Assembly: GCA_947627355.1 (NCBI GenBank)
Contig: CANQVX010000011.1
Span: forward strand, 1 to 55,803
DNA: 55,803 nt
DNA from: an uncultured Bacilli bacterium
GTDB lineage: Bacteria; Bacillota_I; Bacilli_A; RFN20; CAG-631
Reading direction: 5' to 3'
Shown here: piece by piece, positions 37,663-45,862 of the stretch
Position numbering within the stretch: position 1 is the stretch's first letter
How the letters are laid out: each line of letters begins with the position of its first letter
Translations under genes and position numbers: made by a program
The notes under the pieces: generated by a model
Seen by the model: the letters and a program-made list of their open reading frames with translations, nothing else
Told to the model about the DNA's origin: nothing
Database searches by the model: none

Positions 37663-38397
37663 GTGAATGCTTATTTTGATTTATCAATACTTAGTCATGT
37701 AGTTATAAGTCTTATTTCTTTATTTCTTCCGTTAGTGATATTTAGTAAAAAAAGTAATTATAGTTATAAGACAAATAAAATCTTTTTAGACTTGATCGCT
37801 TATTTATTAAATCTTTATTTTATTCCTTATTTTTTATTATTTTATTTTCTTATAAGAATCTTATTAATATGTTTATTGAAGAAAGATTATTTCAAAGTTG
37901 AACTTATTTATTTAGTTTATTATTGGCTAAACATTGCTTTTTTACTCCTTGTTGGTGGTACATTTATTTATGAAGGAATATTATATATCAATCAACCTAT
38001 TTCATGTTTATTTATACTGATTCTACCGACAATTTCAATAATTGTAATGTTATTAGATAAACAGTTCCATAAACACTTAAAACAAGATAAATACGTTAAA
38101 AAAGTAACATTAATAATTGCTAATAAAAAACTAATTGTAAATGGTTATCTTGATAGTGGAAATATTGCTAAACATAATGATTTACCCGTCATTTTTGTCA
38201 ATTTTGAAATAGTAAGTAACTTAGAATATGAATCAATTTATATCCAAGGACTTGATAAAAATAAACTACTATATCAGGGAATCAAAGCAAGCATCATTAT
38301 CTTTAAAAAGAAGTTTGATTGTTATATCATAGCAAACACTAATTTAAAGTTATTTAACAACTGTAATTGCTTATTAAATTTTGAATTATTTAACTAA
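37663..38397 (+). CDS. spoIIGA: SpoIIGA, sigma-E-activating aspartic protease
   Basis: Membrane protease that cleaves pro-sigma-E after receiving a forespore signal. Five hydrophobic segments in the first about 130 residues precede a cytoplasmic protease domain with the catalytic motif YLDSGN (Asp164); most homologues have DTGN. The C-terminus is short compared with Bacillus (244 versus about 309 residues). The start is GTG at 37663, with GGTGAT at 37653-37658 at the usual distance; the ATG at 37651 lies at or before the predicted transcription start. sigE follows 14 bases after the stop. Confidence 0.88.
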   Translation: MNAYFDLSILSHVVISLISLFLPLVIFSKKSNYSYKTNKIFLDLIAYLLNLYFIPYFLLFYFLIRILLICLLKKDYFKVELIYLVYYWLNIAFLLLVGGTFIYEGILYINQPISCLFILILPTISIIVMLLDKQFHKHLKQDKYVKKVTLIIANKKLIVNGYLDSGNIAKHNDLPVIFVNFEIVSNLEYESIYIQGLDKNKLLYQGIKASIIIFKKKFDCYIIANTNLKLFNNCNCLLNFELFN

Positions 38398-38411
38398 TAG
38401 GAGACTAGAAT

Positions 38412-39119
38412 ATGCTAAACAAAATGATTGATTTTTTAAAAAGAATTTTACATTTAGATGAAACAAATACTAATTTAACTTATTACATTAATGGTGCTGA
38501 TACTTTACCACCACCATTATCAAAAGAAAAAGAAGCCGAACTATTTATGCTTTATAAAAAAGGCAGTATTGAAGCTAGAAATCAACTAATTGAACATAAT
38601 TTAAGACTTGTTGTCTATGTTGCTAAAAAATATGAAGTAAACACAACTAATCTAGAAGATTTAATAAGCATTGGTTGTCTTGGCTTAATTAAAGCCATTT
38701 CAACTTTTGATAATGAAAAGAATTTTAAATTAGCAACTTATGCTAGTAGATGTATTGAAAATGAAATTCTAATGCATCTTAGAAAGAAAAGTAGACAAAA
38801 GTTAGAAGTATCTTTAGATGAACCATTAAACATCGATTATGATGGTAATGAATTATTATTATCAGATATACTTGCAAACACTGAAGATTCAATAACTAGT
38901 GATATTGAAGATAATGAAAAAAGAAAAAGCATGTATGAAGCAATTGAAATGCTAAAAGATCGAGAAAAAGAAATAATAAAACTAAGATATGGCCTAGATT
39001 CAGGTGTTGAAATGACACAAAAAGAAGTAGCCGAATTATTAAACATTTCACAATCCTATATCTCAAGACTTGAAAAAAGAATAATCAAAAAATTAAAAAG
39101 TAAAGTTAATAAAATCTAG
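38412..39119 (+). CDS. sigE: Early mother-cell sporulation sigma factor, pro-SigE
   Basis: Sigma-70-family factor made as an inactive precursor. A roughly 28-residue amphipathic pro-sequence ([17 protein letters not shown]) leads to [19 protein letters not shown], matching the SigE cleavage region. Region 2 has [11 protein letters not shown] and [38 protein letters not shown] is the strongest SigE identifier; region 4 ends [17 protein letters not shown]. It has 235 residues, with AGGAGA upstream. It is the second gene of the spoIIG operon; sigG lies 66 bases downstream. Confidence 0.96.
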   Translation: MLNKMIDFLKRILHLDETNTNLTYYINGADTLPPPLSKEKEAELFMLYKKGSIEARNQLIEHNLRLVVYVAKKYEVNTTNLEDLISIGCLGLIKAISTFDNEKNFKLATYASRCIENEILMHLRKKSRQKLEVSLDEPLNIDYDGNELLLSDILANTEDSITSDIEDNEKRKSMYEAIEMLKDREKEIIKLRYGLDSGVEMTQKEVAELLNISQSYISRLEKRIIKKLKSKVNKI

Positions 39120-39135
39120 CAAAATATGGAAATCA

Positions 39136-39165
39136 GCATAAACTAAGATAAAACTGGAAAACCTC
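39136..39165 (+). promoter_or_regulatory. Candidate sigma-F promoter of sigG
   Basis: GCATA (39136-39140), a 15-bp spacer and GGAAAACCTC (39156-39165). This matches the sigma-F consensus as usually written (GCATR, 15 bp, GGHRARHT) apart from one base in the -10. sigma-F drives sigG in Bacillus. The predicted start is near 39171-39173. Confidence 0.6.
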
Positions 39166-39185
39166 TTAATATTAGGAGGTTTTTT
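39158..39185 (+). promoter_or_regulatory. Hairpin containing the sigG ribosome site
   Basis: AAAACCTCTTA (39158-39168) pairs with TAGGAGGTTTT (39173-39183), eleven base pairs with one G-T and an ATAT loop, followed by T to 39185. The SD AGGAGG (39174-39179) is wholly inside the 3' arm, and the ATG follows at 39186. It looks like an intrinsic terminator for read-through from sigE as well as an SD lock. Confidence 0.7.
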
Positions 39186-39959
39186 ATGCAACAAAAGGTA
39201 ACAATAACAGGATTAGATACCTCTAGTATCAAAGTTTTATCAAAAAAGGCCTGTAAACAATATTTAATTGAATATCATAATGGTAATAATGAAGCTAAAG
39301 ATAAATTAGTATTAGGTAATTTAAAATTAGTCTTAAGTGTCTTAAAAAAATGTAATATTCCTAGTCGTATTGATGTCAATGATGTCTTTCAAATAGGTGT
39401 AATTGGTTTAATAAAAGCCATTGAAAACTTTAATTTAGATTTAGATGTTAGTTTTTCAACCTATGCAATTCCCATGATTTTAGGTGAAATAAAGAGATTT
39501 TTAAGAGATAGTAGTCAACTTAAAGTTTCAAGACAGATTAAAGATGTAGCCTATAAAATCTTAAAATGTAAAGAAAACTATATTGCTAAACATGGAAAAG
39601 AGCCAACAATCGAAGAAATAGCAAATATCTTAGAATTACCAGAAATAGATGTTTTAGAAGCCATTAATTCTATCAATTCAGTTGTCTCAATCTTTGATCC
39701 AATCTATGCTGAAAATGGTGAATCCATATCAATTATTGATCAATTAAGTGATGAAATAGATTATGGAAAAAGAGTTTTAAACTATACAACTTTATATGAT
39801 GGTTTAAATAAATTATCAACCATGCAAAAGAAAATAATTCAAAAAAGATATTATGAAGGCTTAACTCAATTCGAAATAGCAAGCGATCTTGCCATCTCAC
39901 AAGCCCAAGTATCACGTCTTGAAAAAAATGCCATTGCTGAACTTAAAAAGTTATTCTAG
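39186..39959 (+). CDS. sigG: Late forespore sigma factor SigG
   Basis: Sigma factor of the late forespore programme. The N-terminal VTITGLDTSSIKVL is characteristic of SigG; region 2 has GNLKLVLSVLKK, DVFQIGVIGLIKAIENF and FSTYAIPMILGEIKRFLRD; region 3 has KEPTIEEIANILEL; SIFDPIYAENGESI is another SigG mark; region 4 ends ISQAQVSRLEKNAI. It has 257 residues. It follows spoIIGA-sigE as in Bacillus. Its SD is locked in a hairpin that only read-through RNA would contain. Confidence 0.95.
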   Translation: MQQKVTITGLDTSSIKVLSKKACKQYLIEYHNGNNEAKDKLVLGNLKLVLSVLKKCNIPSRIDVNDVFQIGVIGLIKAIENFNLDLDVSFSTYAIPMILGEIKRFLRDSSQLKVSRQIKDVAYKILKCKENYIAKHGKEPTIEEIANILELPEIDVLEAINSINSVVSIFDPIYAENGESISIIDQLSDEIDYGKRVLNYTTLYDGLNKLSTMQKKIIQKRYYEGLTQFEIASDLAISQAQVSRLEKNAIAELKKLF

Positions 39960-39961
39960 CA

Positions 39962-39967
39962 TATAAT
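39962..39967 (+). promoter_or_regulatory. -10 box upstream of ylmC
   Basis: TATAAT (39962-39967) six bases before GGTGG; the -35 is poor. Confidence 0.35.
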
Positions 39968-39981
39968 ATTTTGGTGGTTTA

Positions 39982-40227
39982 ATGGAGTTTTTTAATCTTT
40001 TTAATCGATTAGTGATTGATAAAAATACCGGTCAAAACGTTGGCTATATTAATGATTTATTATTTGACTTAGAAACAGGAAAAATAAATTCAATACTTGT
40101 TAGTAAAAATAAAAATTTAATATTATTTAGCAAACATAATTTAATGTCTTCAAATATTATTCAAATACCATATGAAAGCATAAAAATTATCGGTCAAGAT
40201 GTAATTTTAGTTGATATTAAAAATTGA
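39982..40227 (+). CDS. ylmC: YlmC/YmxH-family PRC-barrel protein
   Basis: An 81-residue single PRC-barrel-like domain protein: NRLVIDKNTGQNVGYINDLLFD at the start and QIPYESIKIIGQDVILVDI at the end. The YlmC/YmxH family occurs in spore formers next to sigG or sepF, and its precise role is not known to me. GGTGG at 39973-39977 precedes the ATG. The neighbours (sigG before, sepF after) repeat the Bacillus order but with ylmA, ylmD and ylmE missing. Confidence 0.85.
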   Translation: MEFFNLFNRLVIDKNTGQNVGYINDLLFDLETGKINSILVSKNKNLILFSKHNLMSSNIIQIPYESIKIIGQDVILVDIKN

Positions 40228-40240
40228 TTTGATTTATAAT
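40211..40240 (+). promoter_or_regulatory. Sigma-A-type promoter of sepF
   Basis: TTGATA (40211-40216), an 18-bp spacer and TATAAT (40235-40240), with the SD GGTGAT eight bases downstream. It lies in the end of ylmC. Confidence 0.65.
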
Positions 40241-40257
40241 ATTTAGCGGTGATAGTT

Positions 40258-40758
40258 ATGGGAAAATTTAGAGATTTTTTATTTCCTACCAAGGAAAAAG
40301 ATGTATTTGAAACGACAATTATCGACACAGAAGAAACTAAGTCAGAAACAAATGTGAAATCAAATGCGATGATATTAGATGATAATAGTACTTCATCTAA
40401 TAACTTTTTTAATGTCGATATGACACCAAAACAAGAAGAAAATAAGCCTATTTATAATCAACCTACTAATAATGAACAAACAAAGACTAATCAAGATAAT
40501 TTTGATACTCAAACCATTACTATGACTGCTATCCATAATATCCCACAAATTCATAAACCAAAAGAATTTGCTGAAGTTGAAAAATTAGCAAATAGATTAC
40601 TTGAAGGTAAATCAATCATTGTCTCCTTAGTTGATACTGATAAGGAAGTATCAAGGAGAATTTGTGATTTTCTAAATGGTGTTTGTTTTGCTTTAAATGG
40701 TTATGTTCAAAAAGTAGAAAAAAGAATATATCTGTTTTCACCTTCAAAAGATGAATAA
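40258..40758 (+). CDS. sepF: Cell division protein SepF
   Basis: FtsZ-bundling and membrane-anchoring division protein. A short amphipathic N-terminus (MGKFRDFLFPTKEKD) can bind membrane; a long Asn/Gln/Thr-rich linker (about 20-85) leads to the SepF core with HKPKEFAEVEKLANRLLEGK, IIVSLVDTDKEVSRRICDFL and NGYVQKVEKRIYLFSP. It has 166 residues. ATG 40258 follows GGTGAT (40248-40253); the GTG at 40249 lies inside that ribosome site. It probably compensates for the anchor-less FtsA. Confidence 0.93.
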   Translation: MGKFRDFLFPTKEKDVFETTIIDTEETKSETNVKSNAMILDDNSTSSNNFFNVDMTPKQEENKPIYNQPTNNEQTKTNQDNFDTQTITMTAIHNIPQIHKPKEFAEVEKLANRLLEGKSIIVSLVDTDKEVSRRICDFLNGVCFALNGYVQKVEKRIYLFSPSKDE

Positions 40759-40772
40759 CAAGTTCTTTTATA

Positions 40773-40801
40773 TTGTAAATATAAAAATTTTATGCTAAGA
40801 T
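40773..40801 (+). promoter_or_regulatory. Promoter of the ileS T-box leader
   Basis: TTGTAA (40773-40778), a 17-bp spacer and TAAGAT (40796-40801) preceded by TGC (extended -10). Confidence 0.6.
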
Positions 40802-40807
40802 TTGTTT

Positions 40808-41030
40808 AAACACAAAGACAAAGACAACAGTTTTAAAAGTCATTTATAGAGATCTATTGGCTGGTGGAAAATAGAATTACATTTTAAAAACTTATCCCTT
40901 TGTAGTGGCAATCTGAACTGATAGTAAGAAAGACGTTAGCTGCGTTAAAGCATAATGAGTGCATATTACTTTGTAATATGAATTAAGGTGGTACCACGTA
41001 ATTTACGTCCTTATGTTAGGACGTTTTTTT
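40808..41030 (+). promoter_or_regulatory. T-box leader controlling ileS, with terminator
   Basis: Senses uncharged isoleucyl-tRNA. The conserved T-box sequence AAGGTGGTACCACG is at 40985-40998, preceded by a CATATTAC / GTAATATG stem. The terminator is ACGTCCT (41005-41011) / AGGACGT (41018-41024) with a T run to 41030; the T-box can pair into the competing antiterminator. An ATC at 40911-40913 inside the predicted stem I internal loop is the best candidate isoleucine specifier, though I did not fold the leader. This accounts for the 294-base gap between sepF and ileS. Confidence 0.88.
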
Positions 41031-41052
41031 ATATGTAAGGAGAGATGATACT

Positions 41053-43794
41053 ATGGACTATAAAGATACGTTAACATTACCAATTACTGACTTTGAAATG
41101 AGAGGAAATTTACCTACTAAAGAACCTAAATTTCAACAAAGATGGAAAGAAACGAATCTAGATCAAAAGATTTTAGATTCTAATGACAAGAAAAATGCCT
41201 TTTATTTACATGATGGCCCTCCATATGCTAATGGTAATATGCATGTTGGCCATGCTTTAAATAAAACTTTAAAAGATTTTGTCATTCGTTATAAATCTAT
41301 GAAAGGATATTATGCTCCATTAATTCATGGCTGGGATACTCATGGTATGCCAATTGAAGTAGCTTTACAAAAGAAAGGCTTTAGTATTAAAAACTTAACA
41401 GTTACTGAATTTTGTAATAAATGTGCTGCTTTTGCTGATGAACAAGTTAATATTCAAAGAGAACAAATTAGACGTTTAGGAGTGCTTGGAAACTTAGATA
41501 ATCCTTACCTTACTAAAAACGATGATTTTGTAGCAAAACAAATTGAAATCTTTTCAAAGATGGCTTTAGCTGGTTATATTTATAAAGGTTTAAAGACTGT
41601 TTATTGGTCACCATCAAGTCAAACAGCTCTAGCTGAAGCTGAAATTGAATATTACGATGTTGAATCTTATAGCATTTATGTTTCATTTAGGGTTCAAGAT
41701 GGTAAAAACATTTTAGATAACGATACAAGTTTTATTATTTGGACAACAACTCCTTGGACAATTCCTAGTAACTTAGCAATTTGTTTGAATCCTAATTTAG
41801 TCTATGGTTTGTATCAAACTAATAGAGGTAAATTTGTTGTTTGTGTTTCATTAATGGATAATCTTGTTAAAGAATTAAAGCTTGAAGATGTAACATTAAT
41901 AAAACAATTTAAAGGAAAAGAACTAGAAGGAATTGTTACAAAACACCCATTATACAATCGTGAATCACCAATTATTTTAGGCAATCACGTCACTGATGAA
42001 AGTGGTACTGGCTGTGTTCATACTGCTCCAGGACATGGGGAAGATGACTTTATCGTTGGTATGCAATATCATTTAAAACCTTATTGTCCAGTTGATGAAA
42101 GAGGTTATTATACAAGTGAAGTAGGTCCTGAACTTGAAAATAAATTCTATGAAGAAGGAAACGAAATTGTAATCAAAATGTTAACTGATTGCAATGCTTT
42201 ATTAAAAGTTAGCAAGTTTTGTCATAGTTATCCTCACGATTGGCGTACTAAAAAGCCTTTAATTTATCGTGCTACTCCTCAATGGTTTGCATCAATTGAT
42301 AAAATTAGAGATGTCTTACTAGATGAAGTTAAAAATGTTAAATGGTATCCTAGTTGGGGCGAACTTAGAATGCATAATATGATTAAAGATCGTTCTGACT
42401 GGTGCATTTCAAGACAACGCAGTTGGGGTGTACCAATTCCAGTTATCTATAATGAAGATAATTCACCAATTCTTGAAAAAGAAGTTTTTGATCATATTGT
42501 TAAATTATTTTATGAAAAAGGTGCTAATGTATGGCATGATTTAAGTGCTAAAGAATTACTACCAGAAGGTTATCATAACGATAAATCACCTAATGGTAAT
42601 TTCAAAAAAGAAACTGATATCATGGATGTTTGGTTTGATAGTGGTTCTAGTAGTATCACAGTTTTTGAAAAAAATTATCAAACTTATCCGGCTGATTTAT
42701 ATTTTGAAGGCTTTGACCAATATCGTGGTTGGTTCAATTCTTCATTAATTATTGGTACAGCAATTCATGGACATTCACCATATAAAGCAGTTGTTTCACA
42801 TGGTTTTATTTTAGACGGTGAAGGAAGAAAGATGTCCAAGTCTTTAAAAAACACCTTAGATCCTAATGTTTTGATTCAAAAATATGGTGCTGATGTTTTA
42901 AGACTATGGGTTGCTAGTTCTAACTATCAAGAAGATATTAGAATCAGTGAAAACATTGTTCAACAAGCCGCTGAAATGTATAAAAACATTCGAAATAAAT
43001 TTAAATTCATGTTAGGAAATCTTGCTGATTTCAATCCTGAAACTGATGTTAAAAAAGAATTATCTTTAGTTGATCTTGGTATTATTTCTTTACTTGAAAA
43101 GACTATTAATGAATGCTTAGGTTATTATGATGAATATCAATTCAACAATGTCTTAACTAGCATTGTAACCTTCCTAACTATTCATTTAAGTGGTTTTTAT
43201 CTAGATATGGCAAAAGATATCTTATATTGTGATAAAAAAGATGGCCTTAGAAGACGTCAAGTACAAACTGTTATTTATTATGTTGTAAAAGAATTAAGTA
43301 AATTATTAGCCCCAATTATTCCTCATACTGCTGAAGAAATTTATGATCATTTTGTAGGAAAAACTAAAGAATCAATTCATCTTGAAAAATATGATTATAA
43401 GTTACATTTAGATAGTAAAGTTTTAAAAGATGCGGCTATTAATTATGAAAGAATTTTAAAAATTAGAAGTGATGTTTTAAAAGCTTTAGAAGAAAAAAGA
43501 GCAACTAAAGAAATTGGTTCGTCATTAGATGCTAGAGTATATCTATCATTTAAAACTAAAGAAGATGTAGACTTATTTAAGACTTTTGATAAACAAACTT
43601 TAAATCAACTATTTATCGTTAGTGAAGTAATTTTAGTAAATAATCAAGATGATTTAACTGAATATGAAAACACTTATATTAAAGTTGTTAATCATCCAGG
43701 TGTTAAATGTGAAAGATGTTGGAATCATGTAAATGATGATAATTTATATGAAGGGCATTTATGTAAACGTTGCTATGACGTATTAAAGGACTAG
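41053..43794 (+). CDS. ileS: Isoleucine-tRNA ligase
   Basis: Class I aminoacyl-tRNA synthetase charging isoleucine. HIGH is HVGH in PYANGNMHVGHAL and KMSKS is GRKMSKSLKNT. The editing domain shows TTTPWTIPSN and CVHTAPGHGEDDF. The C-terminus carries a four-cysteine zinc site (CERC and CKRC), as in the common bacterial, mupirocin-sensitive type. It has 913 residues. AAGGAGAG (41037-41044) lies just after the T-box terminator. lspA follows four bases after the stop. Confidence 0.97.
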   Translation: MDYKDTLTLPITDFEMRGNLPTKEPKFQQRWKETNLDQKILDSNDKKNAFYLHDGPPYANGNMHVGHALNKTLKDFVIRYKSMKGYYAPLIHGWDTHGMPIEVALQKKGFSIKNLTVTEFCNKCAAFADEQVNIQREQIRRLGVLGNLDNPYLTKNDDFVAKQIEIFSKMALAGYIYKGLKTVYWSPSSQTALAEAEIEYYDVESYSIYVSFRVQDGKNILDNDTSFIIWTTTPWTIPSNLAICLNPNLVYGLYQTNRGKFVVCVSLMDNLVKELKLEDVTLIKQFKGKELEGIVTKHPLYNRESPIILGNHVTDESGTGCVHTAPGHGEDDFIVGMQYHLKPYCPVDERGYYTSEVGPELENKFYEEGNEIVIKMLTDCNALLKVSKFCHSYPHDWRTKKPLIYRATPQWFASIDKIRDVLLDEVKNVKWYPSWGELRMHNMIKDRSDWCISRQRSWGVPIPVIYNEDNSPILEKEVFDHIVKLFYEKGANVWHDLSAKELLPEGYHNDKSPNGNFKKETDIMDVWFDSGSSSITVFEKNYQTYPADLYFEGFDQYRGWFNSSLIIGTAIHGHSPYKAVVSHGFILDGEGRKMSKSLKNTLDPNVLIQKYGADVLRLWVASSNYQEDIRISENIVQQAAEMYKNIRNKFKFMLGNLADFNPETDVKKELSLVDLGIISLLEKTINECLGYYDEYQFNNVLTSIVTFLTIHLSGFYLDMAKDILYCDKKDGLRRRQVQTVIYYVVKELSKLLAPIIPHTAEEIYDHFVGKTKESIHLEKYDYKLHLDSKVLKDAAINYERILKIRSDVLKALEEKRATKEIGSSLDARVYLSFKTKEDVDLFKTFDKQTLNQLFIVSEVILVNNQDDLTEYENTYIKVVNHPGVKCERCWNHVNDDNLYEGHLCKRCYDVLKD

Positions 43795-43798
43795 ATTT

Positions 43799-44359
43799 AT
43801 GAAAGAAAAACTTAAAAAAATCTTTCTTGATTTTCAAGTTCTTGCCATAATTTTAGTTGTTATTGATCAAATTACTAAATTGTTAGTCCGTAAGTTTATT
43901 GGTGTAAATGAAGAAGTTGTAATTATTAATAATTTCTTTTATTTCACATTAGCTTATAATACTGGAGCAGCCTTTTCTGGCTTTTCTAACTTTACTTGGA
44001 TACTAGCAATTATAAGTTTAATTGCTTGTGTTGCTTTAGAGGTTTATTTCTTTAAATATAAGCCTAAAAACAACTTTTTAAAGGCTACCTTACTAGTTTT
44101 ACTTGCCGGTGCTTTTGGTAATTTGATTGACCGATTATTCTTTCAAAAAGTAACTGATTTTATTGGTTTTATCTTCTTTGGTTACCATTTTGCTATCTTT
44201 AATGTTGCGGATATCTGTGTCACTTTATCTTGTGTTGGTTTAATAATTTATTTCTTTGTTACTTCAAATGATGATAAAAAGAAAAAACAAAAAGTTGAAG
44301 AAAAAAACGAAGAAATAGAACCTACAAATGAGGAAAAACAAGATGAATCTAGAAATTGA
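43799..44359 (+). CDS. lspA: Lipoprotein signal peptidase (signal peptidase II)
   Basis: Cleaves the signal peptide of prolipoproteins at the lipobox cysteine, which the three lipoproteins in this window require. Four membrane segments are seen; catalytic aspartates are Asp120 (KVTDFIGF) and Asp138 (FNVADICV), with NTGAAFSGF and GAFGNLIDR preserved. A Lys/Glu-rich cytoplasmic tail of about 25 residues makes the 186-residue protein longer than usual. The ileS-lspA-rluD order is common in Bacillota. It overlaps rluD by 17 bases. Confidence 0.95.
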   Translation: MKEKLKKIFLDFQVLAIILVVIDQITKLLVRKFIGVNEEVVIINNFFYFTLAYNTGAAFSGFSNFTWILAIISLIACVALEVYFFKYKPKNNFLKATLLVLLAGAFGNLIDRLFFQKVTDFIGFIFFGYHFAIFNVADICVTLSCVGLIIYFFVTSNDDKKKKQKVEEKNEEIEPTNEEKQDESRN

Positions 44360-45275
44360 TGAACTTGAATATGACACATTTCAAGTACAAGAAAAAGATA
44401 GTAATCAAAGATTAGATAAATATTTAGTTAGTAATTTAAGTTCATTATCAAGAAGTTATATTCAAAATTTAATTAAAGAAGGCTATGTTTTAGTTAATAA
44501 AAACATAGAAAAAGCTTCATATTTAGTAGAAGTTAATGATGAAATATTAGTATTTCATAAAAACGATACTAATGATGAAGTGTTAGCTGAAAATATTCCT
44601 ATCAAAATAGTTTATGAAGATAAAGATATCGCTATTATTGATAAAGAGGCTGGTATGGTAGTACATCCTAGTGCTGGACATGCCACAAATACTTTAGTCA
44701 ATGCCTTGCTATATCATATTAAAGATTTATCTACTATTAATGGTGTTCATCGACCAGGTATTGTTCATCGTTTAGATAAAGATACCAGTGGCCTATTAGT
44801 AGTTGCCAAAAACGATATAGCTCATCAAAGTTTAGTAAACCAATTAAAAGATCATAGTATGCATCGCACTTATGTTTGTCTTGTAAAAGGTGTGATGGAA
44901 ACAAAGAATGGAACAATTCATACAATGATTAGCCGTGATGCTAAAAATCGTTTAAAAATGGCCGTTGTTGATAAAGATGGAAAAGATTCAATAACTCATT
45001 TTACAGTTTTAAAACAATATGCTAAATATGCTCTAGTTGAATGTAATTTAGAAACTGGAAGAACTCATCAAATAAGAGTTCATATGGACTTTATTCATCA
45101 TCCAATTATCAATGATCCATTATATGGAATCAATAACAAAATAGCATATAAATCTAATCAATTATTACACGCTTGTAAACTTACATTGGTTCATCCTAGT
45201 ACTAATAAAGAAATGACTTTTACAAGTGAGTTACCTACATATTTTAAAGAAGCCTTAGCTTCACTTAAGGAGTGA
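44343..45275 (+). CDS. rluD: RluD-family 23S rRNA pseudouridine synthase
   Basis: Isomerises uridines to pseudouridine in rRNA. An N-terminal S4 domain (NQRLDKYLVSNLSSLSRSYI) precedes the catalytic domain with HRLDKDTSGLL (Asp145) and the RTHQIRVHMDFIHHP segment. It has 310 residues. ATG 44343 has GAGGA (44330-44334) at good spacing, whereas ATG 44328 has no SD. It ends TGA within the SD of the next gene. It corresponds to YlyB of Bacillus by position. Confidence 0.92.
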   Translation: MNLEIDELEYDTFQVQEKDSNQRLDKYLVSNLSSLSRSYIQNLIKEGYVLVNKNIEKASYLVEVNDEILVFHKNDTNDEVLAENIPIKIVYEDKDIAIIDKEAGMVVHPSAGHATNTLVNALLYHIKDLSTINGVHRPGIVHRLDKDTSGLLVVAKNDIAHQSLVNQLKDHSMHRTYVCLVKGVMETKNGTIHTMISRDAKNRLKMAVVDKDGKDSITHFTVLKQYAKYALVECNLETGRTHQIRVHMDFIHHPIINDPLYGINNKIAYKSNQLLHACKLTLVHPSTNKEMTFTSELPTYFKEALASLKE

Positions 45276-45279
45276 GAAC

Positions 45280-45750
45280 ATGGAAAAAGCAATTACTTGG
45301 GAACAATATTTTATGGGAGTAGTTTATTTATCAAGCCTTCGTAGTAAAGATCCAAATACCAAAGTTGGTGCCTGTATTGTATCAAAAAATAAAAGAATCG
45401 TTGGTGTTGGCTATAATGGTTTTCCTTATGGCTGTGAAGATGATGAATTTCCATGGCAAAAGCAAGGAAACATGGTAGATACTAAATATCCATATGTTGT
45501 CCATGCTGAATTAAATGCTATCTTAAATAGTATTAAAGACTTAGAAGGTTGTACTATTTATGTTTCATTGTTCCCATGCCATGAATGTGTAAAAGCCATT
45601 ATTCAAAGTGGTATCAAAGAAATTGTTTATTGTGATGATAAATACGATGGTACTGAAAGCAATATAGCAGCTAAAAAGATGTTAAAAGCAGCCAAAATTA
45701 AAGTAAGAAAAATACCACCTGTAAAAATTAGTTTTGAAGAAATAAAATAA
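45280..45750 (+). CDS. comEB: Deoxycytidylate (dCMP) deaminase, ComEB-like
   Basis: Zinc-dependent deaminase converting dCMP to dUMP for thymidylate synthesis. Zinc and catalytic residues are visible as HAE (His75, Glu77) and PCHEC (Cys100, Cys103). The N-terminal part has SKDPNTKVGACIV and GYNGFPYGCEDDEFPW. It has 156 residues, with AAGGAG at 45268 upstream. It closes the ileS operon; a strong terminator follows. Confidence 0.93.
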   Translation: MEKAITWEQYFMGVVYLSSLRSKDPNTKVGACIVSKNKRIVGVGYNGFPYGCEDDEFPWQKQGNMVDTKYPYVVHAELNAILNSIKDLEGCTIYVSLFPCHECVKAIIQSGIKEIVYCDDKYDGTESNIAAKKMLKAAKIKVRKIPPVKISFEEIK

Positions 45751-45754
45751 CTAA

Positions 45755-45800
45755 AAAACACTTATTGTATGATGTAAAAGTCAAATTCAATAAGTGTTTT
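45755..45800 (+). terminator. Terminator after comEB
   Basis: A 13-bp stem AAAACACTTATTG (45755-45767) / CAATAAGTGTTTT (45788-45800), 20-base loop, ending in T; nearly symmetrical, so it could work both ways. Confidence 0.75.
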
Positions 45801-45813
45801 ATTTATAAAAAAA

Positions 45814-45862
45814 ACTTGTCCAAAATAAAATAATTATTATACAATAATAATTATTGACAAGT
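45814..45862. repeat. AT-rich nested inverted repeat
   Basis: Perfect 12-bp arms AATAATTATTAT (45829-45840) / ATAATAATTATT (45844-45855) with ACA between them, inside outer 7-bp arms ACTTGTC (45814-45820) / GACAAGT (45856-45862). It ends on the -35 box of the next promoter. It could be an operator or a cruciform-prone element. Confidence 0.7.
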
